Shown here: positions 20,222 to 29,740 of the stretch, piece by piece | Layout of the letters: each line of letters starts with the position of its first letter | Position numbering within the stretch: the stretch's first letter is position 1 | Assembly (NCBI RefSeq): GCF_014075995.1 | Contig: NZ_CP055153.1 | Coordinates: 186,001-250,000 of the forward strand | DNA: 64,000 bases | Direction: 5' to 3' | From: Adhaeribacter radiodurans | GTDB lineage: Bacteria > Bacteroidota > Bacteroidia > Cytophagales > Hymenobacteraceae | Position numbers and translations under genes: made by a program | The notes under the pieces: model-generated | The model's input: only the letters and a program-made list of their open reading frames with translations | Told to the model about the DNA's origin: nothing | The model's database searches: none

Positions 20222-21109
20222 TTACTTTTCCACTTTTACATCAATTGCTAGAGAATCAAGCGTTCTATAAACTTTATTTATTCGCAGTAAACCTATCTTG
20301 TTTAATGTGGTTTTGTAAGCTAGAACCTGTCCATCTTTTAAATTTTCAAATTTGTTGGCGCCAAGCGTAGCCGGGTAGCTATTTCTTATTTCCCCGGCAT
20401 TATCAATTGCATCAAAATCATTGGGTGTTAATGCAGTTAATGCCAAAGAATCGCTGCCCATTAAACTTAAACTTGGTTTTTGTGTCCCTGTATTATTAAA
20501 TAATAAATCAATTTGCTTGTTAACCTCGGGCTGTTTTGCCGCATAAGCCGGAAAAGAGGTGCCGGTTGCAGAAGAAAAACCAATACAACCCAACGAGTCT
20601 AAAAAAGTTCTCGGATTCTTAACACGACTTAATAGTACATCCTTGTAAGTGTAATATCTGGAATCAGCTTTGTTTACGGTAGTAGTAGTTTTTATGCTTA
20701 TTACTCGTTGATAAGTATTGTTATTACTATCTGTTATAATAAATTTCCAGATTTCTTTATTAGCCAAATTGCGTGGGGTGTAAGCTACTTGCATCGCAAA
20801 ATTTTTAGTATCTGGAGCTAAAGTAGAATCAAGATAAATTACTGGAGGTTGTTTATCTAAACTATCATGGTTAAAAGTTACCAGAAATTTAGTTAAGCTT
20901 ACATTACTAGTAGGGGATTGGGCAAATACGCCCGTAATTACTGGCGTACCACCCGATACGTTACGATTCTCTGATACATAATTCTGTCCGGTACTAGATA
21001 CTAATTGTAAAACAGAAGGAGTTTCCGGCTCGTTATTACAGGCAGTAACTAAAACAATAAAGAGTAATAGAAAAATTGGGGCAAACGCAGAATTAATTTT
21101 TTTTATCAT
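20222..21109 (-). CDS. Hypothetical lipoprotein
   Basis: 295 residues from the ATG at 21109; five extra upstream residues in the open frame would precede the signal. A signal with lipobox VTACN (Cys near residue 24) predicts a lipoprotein. The body has Ig-like strand patterns (GGTPVITGVFAQSP, WKFIITDSNNNTYQRVISI), and the C-terminal half contains DGQVLAYKTTLNKIGLLRINKVY, also seen in surface lipoproteins of this phylum. No enzymatic motif is visible. A -7 element is at 21147-21154. Confidence 0.75.
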   Translation of the reverse strand: MIKKINSAFAPIFLLLFIVLVTACNNEPETPSVLQLVSSTGQNYVSENRNVSGGTPVITGVFAQSPTSNVSLTKFLVTFNHDSLDKQPPVIYLDSTLAPDTKNFAMQVAYTPRNLANKEIWKFIITDSNNNTYQRVISIKTTTTVNKADSRYYTYKDVLLSRVKNPRTFLDSLGCIGFSSATGTSFPAYAAKQPEVNKQIDLLFNNTGTQKPSLSLMGSDSLALTALTPNDFDAIDNAGEIRNSYPATLGANKFENLKDGQVLAYKTTLNKIGLLRINKVYRTLDSLAIDVKVEK

Positions 21110-21146
21110 GTAAGTTCCAGGCAAAATATATGTTCTTAGAACGAAT

Positions 21147-21154
21147 CAAAATTA
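21147..21154 (-). promoter_or_regulatory. Probable -7 element for the hypothetical lipoprotein gene
   Basis: TAATTTTG on the minus strand, 38 bases before the ATG. No good TTG was found at the expected distance upstream, so this is a partial match. Confidence 0.4.
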
Positions 21155-21266
21155 CTCATTCTGTATATGATTTGATACTAACCTTTATTATAATTTAAAA
21201 TTTGGTGCAGCGTTTTGTTATAGCTATCCCGTAGGTTCGGGTAATTTCCGCCAAAATAGGTACCTT

Positions 21267-21274
21267 TACTTTTG
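21267..21274 (+). promoter_or_regulatory. Probable -7 element for the peptidase gene
   Basis: TACTTTTG lies only 17 bases before the ATG, which implies a very short leader. The -33 position has no exact TTG. Confidence 0.45.
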
Positions 21275-21291
21275 CAATTCTTTACTATCTT

Positions 21292-23502
21292 ATGCGTATA
21301 CTTTTTTTTAAAAAATCTCTCTTTTTACTTCTTATTTGTCTATTCTCGGGGGCTGTTCATGCTCAGCAAAGACAAAAAATTACTTTAGAAGATATCTGGC
21401 AAAAAAATACGTTTGCGGCTAATACGGTGAGTGGCGTAGATTGGGCGAAAGATGGGCGTTACTATACCTCTATGGGGGCTAACAATCAAAGCAATGCTAC
21501 CGATCTTATTCGTTATAATGTTACTACGGGCCAACCGGTAGCTACGGTAGTAGCTGGGAAGGATTTAAAAGTGGCAAATAGCGCAAAACCCATCGACTTT
21601 GAAGAATATACTTTTAGCGCCGACGAGCAGAAGATACTTTTCGCCACCGAAACCGAACCTATCTACCGGCATTCTTCGCGCTCCGAGTATTATGTGTACG
21701 ACGTAAAAACCAAAACCCTCCGGCCTTTAAGCACTAAAGGAAAACAAATGTTCGCTACCTTTTCGCCGGATGGTAGCCGTGTAGCGTTTGTGCGCGATAA
21801 TAACTTGTTTTATGTGGATTTAGCCAGCAATCAGGAAAAGCAAATTACTACTGACGGCGAGCGCAATAAAATTATAAACGGCGGCACCGATTGGGTATAC
21901 GAAGAAGAATTTAGTTTTGCCAAAGCCTTTTTCTGGTCGCCAGATGGGGCTAAAATTGCTTTTTACACCTTCGACGAAAGCCAGGTAAAACAATATACTT
22001 TGCAGATGTGGGGACCTTTGTACCCGCAGGATTATACTTTTAAATACCCGAAAGCCGGCGAAGCTAATTCAATAGTAACTATCTCGGTAGTGGATTTAAG
22101 TACAAATAAAACCACCCGCCAGGATATTGGTACCGAAACCGATATTTACATTCCGCGTATCGGCTGGACCGAAACCAAAGATTTGCTTTGGATTCAGCGC
22201 ATGAACCGCCTGCAAAACACTTTGGAAATACTGCATTCCAACGTAAATACCGGTATAACTACCGTAGCATTACGCCTCACCGACAAAGCCTACATCGAAA
22301 TTACCGACGATTTAAAATATTTAAAAAACGGGAAGCAGTTTATTATTTCCAGTGACAAAGATGGCTACAATCATTTGTATTTGTATGATATGCAAGGCAA
22401 ACAACAGCAGCAACTTACCAAAGGAAACTGGGATATAACCGATGTAGTAGGTATCGACGAAAAACAAGGTTTGGTGTATTATATAGCTGCCGAAGTATCG
22501 CCGATGGAAAAGCAACTGTACAGCGTAAACCTGAAGGGCGGCAACAAAAAACGCTTAACTGAAGCCAAAGGCACGCACCGGATCAGCATGAGTCCGGATT
22601 TTACGTATTACCTCGATTATCAAAGCACTGCCAATACGCCACCATTAGTAAGTTTGCACGCTGCTCCGAGCGGGAAACTGGTGAAAAACCTGGAAGAAAA
22701 TACCCAACTGAATGCCACTTTAAAACAGTTTGATCTGTCGCCGTTGCAATTTATCTCGTTTAACACCAGCGAAAACGTGAAACTGAATGCGTATGTAATT
22801 AAGCCCAGCAATTTTGATCAATCTAAAAAATATCCGGTATTGATGTTTGTGTACGGTGGTCCGGGTAGTCAGCAGGTGCTCGATGCGTGGAACAGCGGCA
22901 ATTATTTCTGGTTTCAGATGCTGGCGCAGCAAGGCTACATTGTGGCCTGTGTAGATAACCGGGGAACCGGCGGACGTGGAGCGGCTTTCCGGAAAATTAC
23001 TTATGCCAACCTAGGCCACTACGAAACCATTGACCAGATAGAAGGCGCCAAATATTTTGGGAGTCTGCCTTACGTAGATAAAAGCCGGATTGGCATCTGG
23101 GGCTGGAGCTTCGGGGGTTACATGTCGTCGCTGGCCTTAACCAAAGGAGCCGATTACTTTAAAACCGCTATTGCCGTAGCTCCCGTTACTAACTGGCGTT
23201 ACTACGATAATATTTACACCGAGCGTTATTTAAAACGGCCACAGGAAAATGCCGCTGGTTACGACGAAAATTCACCGGTTACGTACGCAGATAAGTTAAA
23301 AGGCAAGTACTTACTTGTTCACGGTACCGGCGACGATAACGTGCACTTTCAAAATGCTATTGCCATGGAGGATGCTTTAATTAAAGCCAACAAGCAGTTC
23401 GATTCGTTCTATTACCCTAACCGCAACCATGGCATTTCTGGCGGCAATACCCGCCTGCATTTATATACCATGATGACCGATTTTTTGCTGAAGTACTTGT
23501 AA
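21292..23502 (+). CDS. S9B-family peptidase (dipeptidyl peptidase IV-like)
   Basis: 736 residues. Signal peptide (cut after AVHAQ), an eight-bladed N-terminal propeller, then an alpha/beta hydrolase domain from about 490. The S9B double-Glu motif is in WVYEEEFSF near 202. The nucleophile Ser is in WGWSFGGYMS near 607, the Asp in GTGDDNVHF near 685, and the His in NRNHGISGG near 717. It removes X-Pro dipeptides from peptides in the periplasm or at the surface. It is likely a single-gene transcript ended by the hairpin at 23.55 kb. Confidence 0.95.
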   Translation: MRILFFKKSLFLLLICLFSGAVHAQQRQKITLEDIWQKNTFAANTVSGVDWAKDGRYYTSMGANNQSNATDLIRYNVTTGQPVATVVAGKDLKVANSAKPIDFEEYTFSADEQKILFATETEPIYRHSSRSEYYVYDVKTKTLRPLSTKGKQMFATFSPDGSRVAFVRDNNLFYVDLASNQEKQITTDGERNKIINGGTDWVYEEEFSFAKAFFWSPDGAKIAFYTFDESQVKQYTLQMWGPLYPQDYTFKYPKAGEANSIVTISVVDLSTNKTTRQDIGTETDIYIPRIGWTETKDLLWIQRMNRLQNTLEILHSNVNTGITTVALRLTDKAYIEITDDLKYLKNGKQFIISSDKDGYNHLYLYDMQGKQQQQLTKGNWDITDVVGIDEKQGLVYYIAAEVSPMEKQLYSVNLKGGNKKRLTEAKGTHRISMSPDFTYYLDYQSTANTPPLVSLHAAPSGKLVKNLEENTQLNATLKQFDLSPLQFISFNTSENVKLNAYVIKPSNFDQSKKYPVLMFVYGGPGSQQVLDAWNSGNYFWFQMLAQQGYIVACVDNRGTGGRGAAFRKITYANLGHYETIDQIEGAKYFGSLPYVDKSRIGIWGWSFGGYMSSLALTKGADYFKTAIAVAPVTNWRYYDNIYTERYLKRPQENAAGYDENSPVTYADKLKGKYLLVHGTGDDNVHFQNAIAMEDALIKANKQFDSFYYPNRNHGISGGNTRLHLYTMMTDFLLKYL

Positions 23503-23545
23503 GAGAAACCGGTAGATTTTAAATTTTAAGTCCATTTAGTAAACT

Positions 23546-23596
23546 GAAAGCCATTCCGGAAACAATTACAAGTTTGTTTCCGGAATGGCTTTTCTA
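23546..23596 (+). terminator. Rho-independent terminator of the peptidase gene
   Basis: GAAAGCCATTCCGGAAAC and GTTTCCGGAATGGCTTTTC form a stem of about 18 bp with a 12-base loop, followed by a T-rich run. Confidence 0.85.
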
Positions 23597-23700
23597 TTTT
23601 GTAAGAAAAATACAACGGAGTACTCCGGATTTAAACATTATCTTTTTAGAGTATTACTGTTATTGACTCAGTTCTTTTTTCTAAAAGAATGATTTTTACT

Positions 23701-23824
23701 ATGGCACGGAAGTTACTTCCGTGTCTTTCCGCTTAATTCCGGCAATGTAGTAGGTTCATAATGGCGTTTGCTAATGCATTACGGTTAGTCGTGAGGCAAG
23801 GCACGGAAGTAACTTCCGCGCCAT
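23701..23824. repeat. Inverted pair of the GGAAGTTACTTCC palindrome family
   Basis: The left arm at 23701-23727 and right arm at 23798-23824 are reverse complements with one or two changes. Each contains the inner palindrome GGAAGTTACTTCC. The 70-base spacer has no gene. The same family occurs at 42.0 kb as a perfect hairpin. Confidence 0.85.
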
Positions 23825-23847
23825 ATATGCAGGACGTTTAGCAATTC

Positions 23848-23950
23848 GGAGTGGCGCAGCCACATTCCGCAACGGATTGAGGAAAGATTTGCTAAACCGC
23901 CCGAAAAATCAAACCAGCCCCGCCGACTATGAGGTAAACTCAGCCGTATT
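23848..23950. repeat. Dispersed repeat, family C, copy 1 (diverged)
   Basis: GCGCAGCCACATTCCGC, GCTAAACCGCCCGAAA and CAGCCCCGCCGACTATGAGG match in the same order with copy 2 at 25.8 kb. The rest of the 23503-24098 gap contains no gene. Confidence 0.7.
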
Positions 23951-24098
23951 AAATAAGATGAAATCTAAACCTGGAGACGGAAATCGGCTACAAGTAAGTA
24001 CAAATAAGATGAAAATTTAAAAAAATATAACTCCAAATTCGGATCTTATCTTTACGGCATTTTATAACCAACTACCCCAGATTATTTTTTAAAATATA

Positions 24099-25574
24099 AT
24101 GATTGCTCCGGCATTGAAAAGCTACAAAAATTTAGTAATTCTCCTGATAGTATTCGGGATTATTTACGGGCTTATTTCGCTGGTAAATCATTATAACTTC
24201 CGCACATATGCGTTAGATTTGGGTTTAGTAAACCATGCGATTTACGATTACGCGCACTTCCGGGTAAATTACTCCACATTGTTAGTGGATGCCGCTCCTA
24301 TGAATTTTCTGGGATCGCATTTTACCTTATTACCCGTGCTGTTTTCGCCTTTGTACTGGCTGCTGGGTTCCTACACTTTATTAGTCGTGCAAATTGCGGC
24401 CGTTTTGTTTGGGGGAGTGGGTATTTACGCTTATTGCCGGCATCGTTCTACAGGCCTGACTATTCCGTTGTTAATTACGGCTCAGTTTTTTTTCATGTGG
24501 GGAATTTACTCGGCGCTAGCTTTTGATTATCACGATAATATGGTAGGCGCCATGTTTCTGCCCTGGTTCTTCCATTACTTTGATCAGAAAAAGTATTGGT
24601 TGGCGACAGTGTTTTTCGGATTACTGGTTATCAGTAAAGAAAACATGGCTTTGTGGGGTGTTTTTATTGCGGTGGCTTGCCTGGGTAAATATTTCTCTGA
24701 TAAATCTGCCCGAAAGGTGGCGTTAAGTTTAGCCATTTTTACTCTCTTTTATTTTATGATGGTCACTTCGGTAATTATGCCGCAGTTAAACACTACCCAC
24801 CACCAGTTTGCGCAGTTAATCCGGTACCAGCATTTAGGGAATTCGTTTGGCTCTATTATCCAGTATTTATGGGAGCACCCGGGAGTCATATTTTCGCACT
24901 TATTTTTAAATACTACCGGTAATCCTAAGTTCAATTATATTAAAGCCGAGTTATATGGCATGATTTTACTTTCCGGTGGCATCTCTTTCTTTTTTCGGCC
25001 CTGGTATTTGTTTTTATTACTGCCGATTTTCGCCCAGAAACTGTTAACCCACGATTTTACTTTGTGGGGCATTAACTACCAGTATTCGATTGAGTTTGCC
25101 CCGGTATTGGCCTTGGCTACTTTCGAAGCTTCTACTAAGTTTACGTCAGTTTTTCAAAAGAGATACTTAGTTGCCTTTCTAGTACTTACGTTAGCAGCTA
25201 CTAGCGTTACTTTAGTAAAACGAAAATCGAAATGGTTTATAAAACCGATGGTGCAATTCCAGCGGCGCATGCATTACCGTTCACTTTTCGACCGGGAGAA
25301 ACTCCATGCGATGTTGCAACTAATTCCCGGTCAGGTTCCCGTAAGTGCTTCCTCTTGTTTAACTCCCCGCTTAGTAGAACGAGAAAAATTGTATCATTTC
25401 CCGGTAATCCGCGATGCCGCGTATATTGCCCTGGTTAAAACAACCGAAGAAGGAACCTACCCGCTTTCTCCCGTAGCTTACAACCAGAAGATAATCCAAC
25501 TCCGGCAAAACTTAAATTTTAAAATAATCTACGAAGACGAGCAAGCAATTTTGTTTCAGAAAAGAAAGATGTAG
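24099..25574 (+). CDS. DUF2079 polytopic membrane protein
   Basis: 491 residues with about ten hydrophobic helices. The N-terminal pattern with FRTYALDLGLVNHAIYDY, and the following FLGSHFTLLPVLFSPLYWL and FDYHDNMVGAMFLPW, matches the DUF2079 family, related to GT-C-type membrane glycosyltransferases. The acidic/His motif near residue 150 could be a catalytic site as in GT-C enzymes, but no function has been established. It stands alone between two repeat-rich spacers. Confidence 0.82.
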   Translation: MIAPALKSYKNLVILLIVFGIIYGLISLVNHYNFRTYALDLGLVNHAIYDYAHFRVNYSTLLVDAAPMNFLGSHFTLLPVLFSPLYWLLGSYTLLVVQIAAVLFGGVGIYAYCRHRSTGLTIPLLITAQFFFMWGIYSALAFDYHDNMVGAMFLPWFFHYFDQKKYWLATVFFGLLVISKENMALWGVFIAVACLGKYFSDKSARKVALSLAIFTLFYFMMVTSVIMPQLNTTHHQFAQLIRYQHLGNSFGSIIQYLWEHPGVIFSHLFLNTTGNPKFNYIKAELYGMILLSGGISFFFRPWYLFLLLPIFAQKLLTHDFTLWGINYQYSIEFAPVLALATFEASTKFTSVFQKRYLVAFLVLTLAATSVTLVKRKSKWFIKPMVQFQRRMHYRSLFDREKLHAMLQLIPGQVPVSASSCLTPRLVEREKLYHFPVIRDAAYIALVKTTEEGTYPLSPVAYNQKIIQLRQNLNFKIIYEDEQAILFQKRKM

Positions 25575-26028
25575 CGCAGTTTCTAATTAAATCAGAGGAG
25601 CTGACTCAAGCCTTATGGATTTAGAAATTTAGTTTTCTTCTGCTTCAATATATATAGCATTTATCCTCCCCATATCCCCTCCAAAGGGGGACTTTTCTTC
25701 TGCTGATGAAATCTAAAGGTTCATGTTACTAATTCATCAATTAACAAATTTGAAAATTTCCAAAAGTTAGAATGACAAACATCAACCGTAGCGAAGCGTT
25801 ACTGATACCAGTTTGGCTGTGGAGGGCCTTCTAAGGTTCCGGTTTTGCGCAGCAGAATTCCGCAGACGGAGTCGAGGAAAGGAAGCTTAGACCGCCCGAA
25901 AGAGCCAAACGAGGCCCGCCGGCCATGAGGCAAACGCAGCCCTGTCAAACACGATAGCACCAAATCCTGGAGCCTGGAACAGATTCTAAGTAATACCAGT
26001 AGAGAAGTAATTTTTAAAATATCTGGAG
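25575..26028. repeat. Repeat-rich spacer: solo C-rich palindrome and family C copy 2
   Basis: A solo copy of the C/G-rich palindrome (25663-25691, ending AAAGGGGGAC) resembles the right-hand repeat of the nuclease cassette at 51.2 kb. At 25846-25943 lies family C copy 2, containing GACCGCCCGAAAGAGCC and then AACGAGGCCCGCCGGCC followed by ATGAGGCAAA. I see no gene here. Confidence 0.75.
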
Positions 26029-26817
26029 CTACAAATTCCCCGTTCTACCCCCATCAACCGGAATATTAATGCCGTTAATATAACCCGCTGCCGGACTAGC
26101 CAAAAAAGCCGCTGCCGCCGCCACTTCTGCGGAACTGCCGAAACGTTTGGCCGGAATACTAGCCAGCATTTCATTTTCTATTTGCTCGATGGTTTGTCCA
26201 GTTTTCGCCGCTTTGGCTTGGATAAGCGACGTGTGCCGGCCCGTAACGGTAGCACCAGGTAACACATTATTTACGGTAATCCCAAATTGGGCTAACTCCA
26301 ACGAAAGGGTTTTTGCCCAGTTAGCCACGGCACCCCGAATGGTATTAGAAACTCCTAAGCCTGGTAAGGGCTGTTTTACCGAGGTAGAAATAATATTGAT
26401 AATGCGGCCATACTGGGCTTGTTTCATGAGCGGTACCACGGCTTGCACCAGAATATGGTTGCAGATTAAATGATTGCTAAATGCTTTTTTAAACTCCTCT
26501 AGACCGGCATCTATAATCGGTCCACCACTAGGGCCACCGGTATTATTTACTAAAATATGCACCGCCAGTTTGGTGACCACATAGGCTTTAATTTTGGTAG
26601 TCAAATCATCCGGATTCGAAAAATCAGCGCAAATATAATAGTGTTGCTGACCAGCAGTTTGGTCTAGTTCCTGCAAAGTTTCTTGTAATTTTTCTTCATT
26701 GCGGGCTATCAGAGTTACCGAAGCGCCCATTTGGGCCAGTTCTACCGCAATGGCTTTGCCAATGCCTTGCGTGCTGCCGCACACAATCGCTTGTTTTTGA
26801 CTTAAGTTTAAATCCAT
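26029..26817 (-). CDS. SDR-fold protein lacking the usual YxxxK pair
   Basis: 262 residues. The NAD(P)-binding motif GSTQGIGKAIA is near 14, NNTGGPSGGP near 89 (the NNAG position) and the Ser of IINIISTSV near 143. The place where SDRs normally show YxxxK reads GVSNTIRGAVANWAK, so the Tyr is absent. The C-terminus is normal (INGINIPVDGGRTG). The protein may bind cofactor without classic SDR chemistry or use another residue. The gene lies 36 bases downstream of the GyrI-like gene on the same strand and probably shares its transcript. Confidence 0.88.
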   Translation of the reverse strand: MDLNLSQKQAIVCGSTQGIGKAIAVELAQMGASVTLIARNEEKLQETLQELDQTAGQQHYYICADFSNPDDLTTKIKAYVVTKLAVHILVNNTGGPSGGPIIDAGLEEFKKAFSNHLICNHILVQAVVPLMKQAQYGRIINIISTSVKQPLPGLGVSNTIRGAVANWAKTLSLELAQFGITVNNVLPGATVTGRHTSLIQAKAAKTGQTIEQIENEMLASIPAKRFGSSAEVAAAAAFLASPAAGYINGINIPVDGGRTGNL

Positions 26818-26852
26818 GGCCGGTTATACGGTAAATTTTTAAAATTTGATAG

Positions 26853-27317
26853 TTATGCCGTAACGGAAAGGTAGGTTTTTACGGTAGCTGCTTCTGGGTT
26901 TTGCGCGTCCGGGCCGTACACATCAAAATCAGCGGTGTATTTTCGGGTTTGGGCGTTTTGCCAGATATAATGCCAGGTTTGCCCCACACAATCAGGTAAT
27001 TTCCCTTGCGAGGTATATATCTGGTAATTAGCCGCCGGAATAGTTATACCGGTCAACCCGTCCGGAATATTAGTAAGTGAAGGCACTTTACAGCCTAAAA
27101 CCGTAGTGTAAGGACCTGTATAGTCACTCTCGTATTCGGTGTAGACGCAATAAAGATCATTATTTACTTTATCTGGGATTTGGCTTATTACGTTTTGGCT
27201 GAAAAAACGGCTCCAGAGCGCACCAATATCTACCTGGGCCTGACCGTTTGCGTTAGTTGTTCTAACCGAAATACCCACTATATAAAATTCATCTTGAGCC
27301 GAAGTTTCAAATTGCAT
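26853..27317 (-). CDS. GyrI-like small-molecule-binding (SHARP) domain protein
   Basis: 154 residues with no DNA-binding domain. The start FYIVGISVRTTNANG, then DIGALWSRFF, LYCVYTEYESDYTGPYTTVLG, and a late DFDVYGPD follow the pattern of stand-alone GyrI-like/AraC effector-binding domains. These bind amphipathic ligands, and some hydrolyse them. It probably forms a two-gene unit with the SDR gene. Confidence 0.8.
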   Translation of the reverse strand: MQFETSAQDEFYIVGISVRTTNANGQAQVDIGALWSRFFSQNVISQIPDKVNNDLYCVYTEYESDYTGPYTTVLGCKVPSLTNIPDGLTGITIPAANYQIYTSQGKLPDCVGQTWHYIWQNAQTRKYTADFDVYGPDAQNPEAATVKTYLSVTA

Positions 27318-27562
27318 GTACCCGTTTTTTTAATTTTTTGATTTTTATAGAAGCATCAAACTGGTTCAAAGCTCTTTATTTTTTGGATATCCTCCTACAG
27401 TAGTTCTCATTTAGTATAGATTTAACTGCACTAGTTATGTAAGTGGGTTGCTAATATGTAAATTGTATAGTTTAAAAGCGACTCTTATCTTAGTTGTAAA
27501 TTACTTAAAGCTGATTTTTTCGTAGATTACCCGCAGCGAATACATAATAACGATTAATACTT

Positions 27563-28081
27563 ATGATCAGACCGTTGAATTTTCGTACCTGGATTGATGA
27601 GCACCGCCATTTATTAAAACCACCGGTAGGCAATGCCCAGGTTTTCCGGGATAATAAAGATTTTATTGTAATGGTAGTGGGTGGTCCCAATGCCCGTAAA
27701 GATTACCACTACAACGAAGGCGAAGAGTTTTTTTACCAACTCGAAGGCGATATTGTATTAAAAGTAATTGAAGACGGCAAACCCGTAGATATTCCTATTC
27801 GGGAAGGCGAAATATTTTTATTGCCGGGCGGTACACCGCACTCACCGCGTAGGCCGGCCAATACAGTTGGTTTAGTAATGGAACGATATCGTCGCGAAGG
27901 CGAACAGGATGGTTTCTTGTGGTTCTGCGAAAATTGCGGTAACAAGCTCTACGAAGAGTATTTAGTAGTTACGGATATTGTGCAGCAGTTACCGGTAGTA
28001 ATGAATAATTTCTTTGCTAATGAAGAGCACCGGACCTGTAAAAACTGCGGCACTGTTATGGAACCGCCGGTTAAAAAGTAG
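27563..28081 (+). CDS. nbaC: 3-hydroxyanthranilate 3,4-dioxygenase
   Basis: Opens the ring of 3-hydroxyanthranilate with O2, giving the quinolinate precursor for NAD made from tryptophan. 172 residues, the usual bacterial length. Cupin iron ligands His49 and Glu55 (DYHYNEGEEFF) and His93 (GGTPHSPRRP) are present. The C-terminal rubredoxin-like metal site is intact as CENCG and CKNCG. No other kynurenine-pathway gene is in the window. Confidence 0.95.
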   Translation: MIRPLNFRTWIDEHRHLLKPPVGNAQVFRDNKDFIVMVVGGPNARKDYHYNEGEEFFYQLEGDIVLKVIEDGKPVDIPIREGEIFLLPGGTPHSPRRPANTVGLVMERYRREGEQDGFLWFCENCGNKLYEEYLVVTDIVQQLPVVMNNFFANEEHRTCKNCGTVMEPPVKK

Positions 28082-28187
28082 CAGGTTTCAGGTAGTAAGT
28101 AGCTTGTAGCAGGACAAAAGTGTCAGGGCTTTTATGCCAAAAACCATCAGGTGTAATTATTGTTATGAAAAGCAGGTACAATGGTTA

Positions 28188-28218
28188 TTGTCCGGGTATT
28201 TCTATCCAGATACCTTTG
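28188..28218 (+). promoter_or_regulatory. Bacteroidota-type promoter for the OsmC-family gene
   Basis: TTG at 28188-28190, 20 bases, then TACCTTTG at 28211-28218, 24 bases before the ATG at 28243. Confidence 0.7.
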
Positions 28219-28242
28219 TCCTGATACTTATATCTAAATAAA

Positions 28243-28674
28243 ATGAAAGTTGAATTAAAGCGCGTAGATAATGCCTTCCATTTTGAGGCAGTAGGAGCAG
28301 CGGGCGTACCCGTAAATATAGATGCTAACCCCGAAGTTGGGGGAAACAATGCCGGTGCCCGCCCTATGGAAATGATTCTGATGGGTTTAGGTGGTTGTAG
28401 CGCCATTGATATTACCCTGATTTTAAAAAAACAAAAGCAGGAAATTACGGATTTTCGCATTCACATTGACGGCGACCGGGAACCCAACGCCACGCCTGCG
28501 GTTTTCACCAACATCCGCATTCATTATGCTTTGTCGGGGAACCTGGATGAGCAAAAAGTAAAACGCGCCATTGATTTATCGATGGATAAATACTGCTCCG
28601 TTACAGCTATTTTAAATAAAACGGCTCAGATTTCGTATACCTTCTCGATTAACGCGGTTTCGGTAGAAGTTTAG
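28243..28674 (+). CDS. OsmC/YhfA-family protein
   Basis: 143 residues with the OsmC fold pattern. The segment GARPMEMILMGLGGCSAIDI (~46-65) carries the first redox cysteine, and MDKYCSVTAIL (~116) the second. Two separated Cys residues are what OsmC/Ohr proteins use to reduce organic hydroperoxides. The YhfA-like branch is less characterised, so substrate and reductant are uncertain. It has its own promoter. Confidence 0.9.
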   Translation: MKVELKRVDNAFHFEAVGAAGVPVNIDANPEVGGNNAGARPMEMILMGLGGCSAIDITLILKKQKQEITDFRIHIDGDREPNATPAVFTNIRIHYALSGNLDEQKVKRAIDLSMDKYCSVTAILNKTAQISYTFSINAVSVEV

Positions 28675-28689
28675 TAAATATAAATTTAT

Positions 28690-28719
28690 CGTAGGAACGC
28701 GCAGCGGCGTGTTCCTACG
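28690..28719. repeat. Hairpin between convergent osmC-like and floA genes
   Basis: CGTAGGAACGCGC and GCGTGTTCCTACG pair with one mismatch around a short centre. There is no T-run, so it may be a palindromic repeat rather than a terminator. Confidence 0.55.
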
Positions 28720-28735
28720 TAAGATGGTAAATTTC

Positions 28736-29740
28736 TTAAGATAATTTCGTTTCGTCGCGGCCAGCCCGGTTGCTGGTATTACCAGTATTTGGGTTAGCAA
28801 TAGAGTCGCGCATATCGGTATCGGCTTGGATGTTGCGCATTTTGTAGTAATCCATAATGCCTAAATTGCCTGACCGGAAAGCTTCGGCCATAGCTTTTGG
28901 AATTTCGGCTTCGGCCTGCACTACCAAGGCTTTGGCCTCCTGGGTACGGGCGCGCATTTCCTGTTCTACCGCTACGGCCATGGCGCGGCGTTCCTCAGCG
29001 CGGGCCTCGGCTACTTTTAAATCAGCGTTAGCCTGGTCAATTTGTAATTTGGCGCCAATGTTTTCCCCAATGTCTACGTCGGCAATATCAATCGATAGAA
29101 TTTCGTAAGCCGTACCAGCATCCAGGCCTTTTTGTAAAACTAATTTGGAGATTTTATCGGGGTTTTCGAGTACTTCTTTGTGCGATAAAGACGAACCAAT
29201 GGAAGTTACAATACCTTCGCCTACCCGGGCCAGAATGGTTTCTTCGCCGGCACCACCTACTAACTGCGCAATATTGGCCCGTACGGTAACGCGCGCTTTG
29301 GCAATTAACTGAATGCCGTCCTGGGCTACGGCGGCTACGTTAGGCGTATTAATCACTTTGGGGTTTACCGAAGTGGTTACGGCTTCAAATACATCCCGAC
29401 CAGCTAAATCAATAGCAGTAGCTTGTTTAAAAGTAAGCGGTATGTTGGCTTTATCTGCAGATATTAATGCTTTGATAACGGTAGGCACGTTGCCACCCGC
29501 CAGGTAGTGCGTTTCCAGTTCGCTGGCAGTAATTTGTAAACCGGCCTTGGTAGCAGTAATCAGGGAGTTTACAATCAGGCTGGGAGATACTTTCCGGATG
29601 CGCATAAAAACCAATTCAAATAAATTAACCTTTACGCCCGAAAATAACGCTGTAATCCAGAGGTTAATGGGTACGAAATATAAGAAAACCAATAGTAAGA
29701 TAAAGCCACCAGCAAGAAGAAGTAAAGGCGATAATTCCAT
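28736..29740 (-). CDS. floA: Flotillin-like membrane scaffold FloA
   Basis: 334 residues, the usual FloA length. An N-terminal membrane hairpin ([17 protein letters not shown]) is followed by [16 protein letters not shown], an SPFH domain to about residue 200 and an Ala/Glu-rich coiled coil ([20 protein letters not shown]) at ~230-300. It marks ordered membrane domains and scaffolds membrane protein complexes. nfeD lies upstream on the same strand after 197 bases, the standard pairing. Confidence 0.95.
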   Translation of the reverse strand: MELSPLLLLAGGFILLLVFLYFVPINLWITALFSGVKVNLFELVFMRIRKVSPSLIVNSLITATKAGLQITASELETHYLAGGNVPTVIKALISADKANIPLTFKQATAIDLAGRDVFEAVTTSVNPKVINTPNVAAVAQDGIQLIAKARVTVRANIAQLVGGAGEETILARVGEGIVTSIGSSLSHKEVLENPDKISKLVLQKGLDAGTAYEILSIDIADVDIGENIGAKLQIDQANADLKVAEARAEERRAMAVAVEQEMRARTQEAKALVVQAEAEIPKAMAEAFRSGNLGIMDYYKMRNIQADTDMRDSIANPNTGNTSNRAGRDETKLS

